Of a stretch of 64,000 bases of DNA, positions 59,383 through 64,000 are shown one piece after another (the first letter of the stretch is position 1; the number at the start of each line of letters is the position of its first letter). Under the pieces are notes generated by a model. It saw only the letters and a program-made list of their open reading frames with translations. It searched no databases and was not told the DNA's origin. A program made the translations under genes and the position numbers. This stretch comes from Thalassospira profundimaris (lineage in GTDB: Bacteria > Pseudomonadota > Alphaproteobacteria > Rhodospirillales > Thalassospiraceae), in contig NZ_JPWI01000001.1 of the NCBI RefSeq assembly GCF_003326795.1, forward strand, positions 682,001 to 746,000. The letters are read 5' to 3'.

Positions 59383-61179
59383 ATGACTGAATCATATAAA
59401 ATTATCGACCATAACTACGACGTCGTCGTTATGGGTGCAGGCGGCGCGGGTCTTCGCGCGACGCTCGGTACGGTTGAAGCCGGCCTGAAAACTGCATGTA
59501 TCACCAAGGTCTTCCCGACCCGTTCGCACACCGTTGCTGCCCAGGGCGGTATCGGTGCATCGCTTGGCAACATGTCCGAGGATCACTGGCAGTGGCATAT
59601 GTATGACACCGTCAAGGGTTCCGACTGGCTTGGTGACCAGGACGCGATCGAATATATGTGCCGTAACGCCGTTCCGGCGGTTCATGAACTTGAACATTAC
59701 GGCATGCCGTTCTCGCGTACCGAAGACGGTAAAATCTATCAGCGCCCGTTCGGTGGTCACACCCGCGACCACGGCAAGGCGCCGGTTGAACGTGCCTGTG
59801 CTGCTGCTGACCGTACCGGTCACGCGATGCTGCATACCCTGTATCAGCAGTGCCTGAAGCACAAAGCAGAATTCTTTGTCGAATATATCGCCCTTGATCT
59901 GATCATGGATGAAGACGGTTCGTGCAAAGGTCTGGTTGCCTGGGATCTGGATTCCGGCGAGCTGCACCGCTTCAATGCCAAGATGGTCATTCTGGCATCT
60001 GGCGGTTATGGCCGTGCATTCTTTAGCTGCACCTCGGCACATACCTGTACCGGTGACGGTCATGGCATGGTGGCCCGTGCGGGTCTTGGTCTTCAGGACA
60101 TGGAATTCGTTCAGTTCCACCCGACCGGCATTTACGGTTCGGGCTGCCTGATCACCGAAGGCGCACGTGGCGAAGGTGGGTACCTGACCAACTCCGAAGG
60201 CGAACGTTTCATGGAACGTTATGCGCCGACCGTTAAGGACCTTGCATCGCGTGACGTCGTGTCGCGTGGTATGGCACAGGAAATCCGTGACGGTCGTGGT
60301 GTTGGCGAGCACGGCGAATATATCCACCTGCATCTTGAACATCTTGGTTCGGAAGTGCTGTGGGAACGTCTGCCGGGTATTACCGAAACCGCGAAAATCT
60401 TTGCCGGTGTTGATGCGACCAAGGAACCGATTCCGGTTCTTCCGACGGTCCATTACAACATGGGCGGTATTCCGACCAACTATAAGGGCGAAGTTCTGCG
60501 TCCGACCGCTGACAACCCGAACGCAATCGTTCCGGGCCTGATGGCGGCTGGTGAAGCAGCTTGCGTGTCGGTCCATGGTGCAAACCGTCTGGGCACCAAC
60601 TCGCTGCTCGATCTTGTTGTCTTTGGCCGTGCATGTGGTCTTCATGCCGCCGAAGTGGTCGATACCAAGGCACCGTTCAAGGAACTCAAAACCACCGATG
60701 GCGACGAGGCGATTGCACGTTTCGACCGTCTGCGCTGGGCAAAAGGTTCGCGTCCGACTGCGGATATCCGTCTGGAAATGCAGCGCGTCATGCAGGGCAA
60801 CTGCGGCGTGTTCCGTACCTCGGAAATCCTCAAAGAGGGCGTTGGCAAACTTTCCGAGACCGCAAAGACGCTTCCCGACGTCGGCGTTTCGGATCGTTCG
60901 CTCATCTGGAACTCGGACCTGGTCGAGACTCTCGAACTTGAGAACCTGATGACCTGTGCCGCAGCAACCATGAATTCGGCAGAAGCGCGTCATGAATCGC
61001 GTGGTGCACATGCCCACGAAGATTATCCGAAGCGCGATGACGAAGTTTGGATGAAGCACACGATCGCCACTGTCGACACCGAGAAGGGTTATGGCGTTGA
61101 TCTGACCTATCGTCCGGTCAACAACTTCACCCTGACCGATGAAGTGTCGTATATCGAGCCGAAAGAGCGCGTCTATTAA
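59383..61179 (+). CDS. sdhA: Succinate dehydrogenase flavoprotein subunit
   Basis: A 598-residue catalytic subunit. [20 protein letters not shown] binds FAD, and [20 protein letters not shown] contains the His that carries covalent FAD. Active-site Arg and His are in [20 protein letters not shown] and [20 protein letters not shown]. It starts 4 nt after sdhD. Codon use is strongly biased, as expected for a highly expressed gene. It oxidises succinate to fumarate and passes electrons to SdhB. Confidence 0.98.
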   Translation: MTESYKIIDHNYDVVVMGAGGAGLRATLGTVEAGLKTACITKVFPTRSHTVAAQGGIGASLGNMSEDHWQWHMYDTVKGSDWLGDQDAIEYMCRNAVPAVHELEHYGMPFSRTEDGKIYQRPFGGHTRDHGKAPVERACAAADRTGHAMLHTLYQQCLKHKAEFFVEYIALDLIMDEDGSCKGLVAWDLDSGELHRFNAKMVILASGGYGRAFFSCTSAHTCTGDGHGMVARAGLGLQDMEFVQFHPTGIYGSGCLITEGARGEGGYLTNSEGERFMERYAPTVKDLASRDVVSRGMAQEIRDGRGVGEHGEYIHLHLEHLGSEVLWERLPGITETAKIFAGVDATKEPIPVLPTVHYNMGGIPTNYKGEVLRPTADNPNAIVPGLMAAGEAACVSVHGANRLGTNSLLDLVVFGRACGLHAAEVVDTKAPFKELKTTDGDEAIARFDRLRWAKGSRPTADIRLEMQRVMQGNCGVFRTSEILKEGVGKLSETAKTLPDVGVSDRSLIWNSDLVETLELENLMTCAAATMNSAEARHESRGAHAHEDYPKRDDEVWMKHTIATVDTEKGYGVDLTYRPVNNFTLTDEVSYIEPKERVY

Positions 61180-61204
61180 GGCGCGGCAAGAGAGGATTTG
61201 AGAG

Positions 61205-61987
61205 ATGGTAGAATTCAATCTTCCCGCCAATTCGGTCGTGAAAGAGGGCAAATCGTTCTCTGCTCCGGCTGACGCGAAGAATGTCCGTTCGTTCAAGATC
61301 TATCGTTTTGATCCGGATAGCGGCGATAACCCGCGTACCGATACCTACGATATTGATCTCGACAAATGTGGTCCGATGGTTCTGGACGCGCTGATCAAGA
61401 TTAAAAACGAGATCGACGCGACCCTGACTTTCCGCCGTTCGTGCCGTGAAGGCATTTGCGGTTCGTGCGCGATGAATATCGATGGCCGTAACACGCTTGC
61501 GTGTCTCAAGCCGATCGAAGACATCAAGGGCGAAGTAAAAATCTATCCGCTGCCGCATATGCCGGTGGTCAAGGATCTGGTGCCGGATCTGTCGCAGCCT
61601 TATGCACAGCTCGCTTCCATCGAGCCGTGGCTTAAAGCCGACAGCCCGACCCCGCCGGATGGTGAACGTCTGCAGTCGCGTGAAGAACGTGCCAAGCTTG
61701 ACGGTCTTTGGGAATGCATTCTGTGCTTCTCCTGCTCGACCGCGTGCCCGTCTTACTGGTGGAACTCTGACCGTTACCTCGGCCCGGCTGTTCTGCTTCA
61801 GGCATATCGCTGGCTGGCTGATTCGCGTGACGAATATACCGGTGAACGTCTCGATGCACTCGAAGATCCGTTCCGCCTGTATCGTTGCCACACGATCATG
61901 AACTGCACCAACACCTGCCCGAAAGGCCTGAACCCGGCCCTTGCGATCACCGAAATCAAAAAGATGATCGCAGAACGCCGCGCCTAA
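61205..61987 (+). CDS. sdhB: Succinate dehydrogenase iron-sulfur subunit
   Basis: A 260-residue protein with three iron-sulfur clusters: the [2Fe-2S] Cys set in [20 protein letters not shown], the [4Fe-4S] set in [15 protein letters not shown] and the [3Fe-4S] set in [29 protein letters not shown] is the usual C-terminal motif. It hands electrons from SdhA to quinone. A strong terminator follows 47 nt after its stop. Confidence 0.98.
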   Translation: MVEFNLPANSVVKEGKSFSAPADAKNVRSFKIYRFDPDSGDNPRTDTYDIDLDKCGPMVLDALIKIKNEIDATLTFRRSCREGICGSCAMNIDGRNTLACLKPIEDIKGEVKIYPLPHMPVVKDLVPDLSQPYAQLASIEPWLKADSPTPPDGERLQSREERAKLDGLWECILCFSCSTACPSYWWNSDRYLGPAVLLQAYRWLADSRDEYTGERLDALEDPFRLYRCHTIMNCTNTCPKGLNPALAITEIKKMIAERRA

Positions 61988-62034
61988 GCCTTTGGGTGTG
62001 TTGCTCTGAAAATGGCGTTTTACGCCAATATGTT

Positions 62035-62071
62035 AAAGCCGCCGGAGATCGGATGATCCCGGCGGCTTTTT
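62035..62071 (+). terminator. Rho-independent terminator of sdhCDAB
   Basis: AAAGCCGCCGG / CCGGCGGCTTT is a perfect 11-bp stem; the loop itself can form GATC/GATC pairs. A run TTTTTC follows at 62067. Confidence 0.92.
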
Positions 62072-62151
62072 CGTCTGTCATCAGGATGTTAACCCCGTAA
62101 TTACGCAATTGGGGTATGATGGTGACCGGCTTTCTTGCTGAAATATAGGGA

Positions 62152-62958
62152 ATGACTGTCTTGTTCACGCGTTGCCAGTTTCGTGTTTCATCCATTCGTG
62201 CCCTGACGGGGGTTGGTTTGATGCTTGGTCTCGCGGCCTGTGGCGATACCGGTTCGAACTGGGAACCCCAGGACATGTTTGCCGCGCCGACCGAACAGAA
62301 GCTTGATGATCGCTATCGGGCGATGATTGATTTCAAGGCCATGGCGCGTGATGCCAATGGCAAGGAATATGCTGCGGGCCCCAAGGCAACCGTGCTGGGC
62401 GCGGTGGAAGAGGCCGTTGCCATGTGCAGTCAGGCCAATGCGCAAGGCTGCAAGGCGGTTCGGGTCGGTCTGACCTGGGTGGATGGTCTTGATCAGGTCG
62501 CGATTGAAAGCGTTATTCAGTCCTATAACGATACCATGACGGCCGAGGCTTATCATGCTGCCGGACAGGGCAATATGGGGGCCGCGAACTGGCTTGCCTA
62601 TCATTATGCGGTGCTCGGTGAAAACCTGACCGAGGCAGAACGTCTTTCAAAACAGGCATTGTCGGTGGCCCCCGATGATCCCGGTGCACTTGATACCTAT
62701 GGGCTGATCCTGTATCGGCAGGGACGTTATCAGGAAGCCGAAGAGGTGTTTATCCGGGTGAACAAGGCGATGCCGACGGCCGAGCATATTGCACATTTTG
62801 CCGATAATGCCCTTGCCATGGGCAAGGCCGAGATGGCGCGTGCGGCCTATCAGCGTGCCCTTCAGGCCGGGGCGGGGCCGGTGCTTTCGCAAACCATTCA
62901 GAAACGGTTGCTGGCCCTTGATCTGAATGGCGCAGGAAATGTGCAGCCGGCACAATGA
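62152..62958 (+). CDS. TPR-like lipoprotein
   Basis: A 268-residue protein with a lipobox (LMLGLAACGDT, Cys at about residue 30), so it is an envelope lipoprotein. The C-terminal half has tetratricopeptide-like helices: AERLSKQALSVAPDDPGALD, YGLILYRQGRYQEAEEVFIR and AEMARAAYQRALQAGAG. The N-terminal 140 residues are of unknown fold. Function is unknown; TPR lipoproteins often act in envelope assembly. It overlaps the HAD gene by ATGA, indicating coupling. Confidence 0.82.
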   Translation: MTVLFTRCQFRVSSIRALTGVGLMLGLAACGDTGSNWEPQDMFAAPTEQKLDDRYRAMIDFKAMARDANGKEYAAGPKATVLGAVEEAVAMCSQANAQGCKAVRVGLTWVDGLDQVAIESVIQSYNDTMTAEAYHAAGQGNMGAANWLAYHYAVLGENLTEAERLSKQALSVAPDDPGALDTYGLILYRQGRYQEAEEVFIRVNKAMPTAEHIAHFADNALAMGKAEMARAAYQRALQAGAGPVLSQTIQKRLLALDLNGAGNVQPAQ

Positions 62959-63644
62959 TCGGCAATATCATTTTTGATTGTGACGGTGTCCTGATTGACA
63001 GTGAAATTCTGTCTTTTGCGGTCGATGAACGGATGTTGCCGGAATATGGTATCACCCTGAATGCGACGGAAATTGCGCGCAGCTTTGGCGGTGTTGCCTA
63101 TCGCGAGATGGTGGCAGAGCTTAATGCACGCTTTGGCGTGAATATTGATCCGGTTGCTTATCAGGAACGTTGTGAAGCTGAACTTGCCCGCATATTCGAG
63201 ACCGATCTTGAGGTTGTCGCGGGCATGCCAGATCTGCTGGAAAATCTTTCTGTGCCCTTTGCACTTGCCTCGGGCAGTGATCTCGCACGGCTTGATCTGT
63301 GTCTTGGCCTGACCGGGCTTGATGGATTTTTCCAAAACCGGATTTTTTCGGCCGAGCAAGTGGCACGGGGCAAACCTGCGCCGGACGTTTTCCTGCTGGC
63401 AGCGGAGACATGCCGGTGGTCACCGGAAAGCTGCCTTGTGATTGAAGACAGCCCGTCAGGTGTGATTGCCGCAAAGGCCGCAGGTATGCGGGCGGTTGGA
63501 TTTCTTGGTGGGGCCCATCGATCCGAGCGTGATGGTGATGGTTTGCTTGACGCCGGTGCCGAATATGTCGCAGGCAACAGTTCCGATTTGCACTATTATC
63601 TGCGTGATCTTGGTTTGATCGGGGTGGGCCAGATCAGGGGCTAG
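62955..63644 (+). CDS. HAD-family hydrolase (phosphatase/phosphoglucomutase-like)
   Basis: A 229-residue enzyme of haloacid dehalogenase type. The nucleophile motif is IIFDCDGVLIDSE (Asp of DCDG), motif II ALASGSDLARL, motif III Lys in ARGKPAPDVFLLAA, and motif IV IEDSPSGVIAAKAAG. It resembles beta-phosphoglucomutase and phosphoglycolate phosphatase-like proteins with a helical cap. Substrate unknown. It overlaps the lipoprotein stop codon. Confidence 0.9.
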   Translation: MIGNIIFDCDGVLIDSEILSFAVDERMLPEYGITLNATEIARSFGGVAYREMVAELNARFGVNIDPVAYQERCEAELARIFETDLEVVAGMPDLLENLSVPFALASGSDLARLDLCLGLTGLDGFFQNRIFSAEQVARGKPAPDVFLLAAETCRWSPESCLVIEDSPSGVIAAKAAGMRAVGFLGGAHRSERDGDGLLDAGAEYVAGNSSDLHYYLRDLGLIGVGQIRG

Positions 63645-63886
63645 GTTTATGCCCGGTCCAGCGTAATGACCTCACCTTCGACCAGTGGCAAATCGACCTC
63701 GTTAAGGTTATTGCCCGGATCGGATCGATCCATGATGGACCGATTGTCAGCTATAATTTGCAATTTAATATTAGTAAAAAATATAGACTGAGCAGTACTA
63801 TCCTTCTCCCATTCAGGTTTCCGTCTATTGTAACCCTGCCAGCGGCCCTTACCTATTTGCCAGCGCCCTCTGGAGAGAGAAAAACA

Positions 63887-64000
63887 ATGTTCAGGACGTT
63901 TCTTTTGACTGGTGTGACTGCTGCACTGGTGTCCTTCGCAGCATTCGCGGATTCCAGCCATCATGCTGTATCTGACGATGTCATTGCCAGACAGCGCGCG
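63887..64000 (+). CDS. Secreted protein, partial (start only), possibly delta-type carbonic anhydrase
   Basis: Only the first 38 codons are in the window. MFRTFLLTGVTAALVSFAAF with a following Ala-Asp is a signal peptide. The mature start (SHHAVSDDVIARQRA) resembles by eye the beginning of periplasmic delta-class carbonic anhydrase-like proteins, but this rests on a few residues and is weak. GGAGAGAGA stands before the ATG. The 242 bp before it (63645-63886) contain no convincing gene. Confidence 0.6.
   Translation, partial: MFRTFLLTGVTAALVSFAAFADSSHHAVSDDVIARQRA

Noticed and set aside
59392..61296. 634-codon antisense frame across sdhA.
   Set aside because: Strong codon bias in sdhA leaves the opposite frame open; sdhA is certain from its motifs.
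63647..63964. 105-codon frame on minus after the HAD gene, with a possible 28-codon version starting at 63733.
   Set aside because: It overlaps the secreted-protein gene start, has mixed composition and no motif. A remnant of an old gene end is possible but unsupported.

Overview
This 64 kb window looks like an ordinary chromosomal stretch of a marine or aquatic alphaproteobacterium. The best guess is Rhodospirillales, probably Thalassospira or a close relative. The basis is gene content: a DUF1127 protein, sdhCDAB next to citramalyl/malyl-CoA lyase and mesaconyl-CoA hydratase type genes, kdsB-pheA divergent from a membrane-anchored cytochrome c, moderate-to-high GC, and many EamA, LysE and antiporter genes. 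This assignment is inference; no rRNA is present. One tRNA (Ser-GGA) is present. No CRISPR array, complete insertion sequence or prophage was seen.

Layout. 1-4.4 kb: EamA exporter (cut by the window edge) divergent from a MarR regulator across two identical palindromic operators, then tRNA-Ser, a small membrane protein, a quinone-oxidoreductase-type enzyme and a methyltransferase. 4.7-13.8 kb: DUF1127 protein, LysR regulator, and a yejABEF-type peptide ABC transporter whose yejE-yejF gap is filled by a MITE-like inverted-repeat element, then a FliL-like exported protein and a LysE exporter. 14-20 kb: MarR, an M17 aminopeptidase with a TTG start, glutathione transferase, uracil-DNA-glycosylase-like protein, pterin dehydratase, a short-chain dehydrogenase, and a Crp/Fnr regulator divergent from a Spy/CpxP-like periplasmic protein. 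20-30 kb: transport-rich, with three tandem EamA proteins, an Lrp regulator, a NhaP2-type antiporter, EamA, DinB, LysE and a CPA1 antiporter. 29.6-37.3 kb: hisN-type phosphatase, cytochrome c, kdsB, pheA, a chemoreceptor and a DEAD-box helicase with an RGG tail.

37.5-48.4 kb: a solute-binding protein, a long noncoding gap containing a degenerate 7-bp-periodic repeat array, thioesterase, isovaleryl-CoA dehydrogenase, thiolase, sbtA-sbtB-type bicarbonate transporter plus PII-like regulator, beta-carbonic anhydrase, a second acyl-CoA dehydrogenase, and a complete phage-shock locus (pspF divergent from pspABC with a visible sigma-54 promoter). 48.4-52.2 kb: a structured noncoding region ending in a strong terminator, then a four-gene cassette: AAA ATPase with a degraded nuclease end, a secreted EndoU-type nuclease, a small acidic protein and a beta-lactamase-fold protein lacking the usual catalytic Tyr. 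52.3-56 kb: MarR-FUSC-DUF1656-HlyD efflux operon. 56-62 kb: CoA-ester lyase, MaoC hydratase and sdhCDAB. 62-64 kb: TPR-like lipoprotein, HAD phosphatase and the start of a secreted protein cut by the window end.

Most unusual parts: the MITE-like element in the yej operon, the heptanucleotide array at 38.7-39.0 kb, the EndoU cassette, and the possible small RNA at 48.4 kb.
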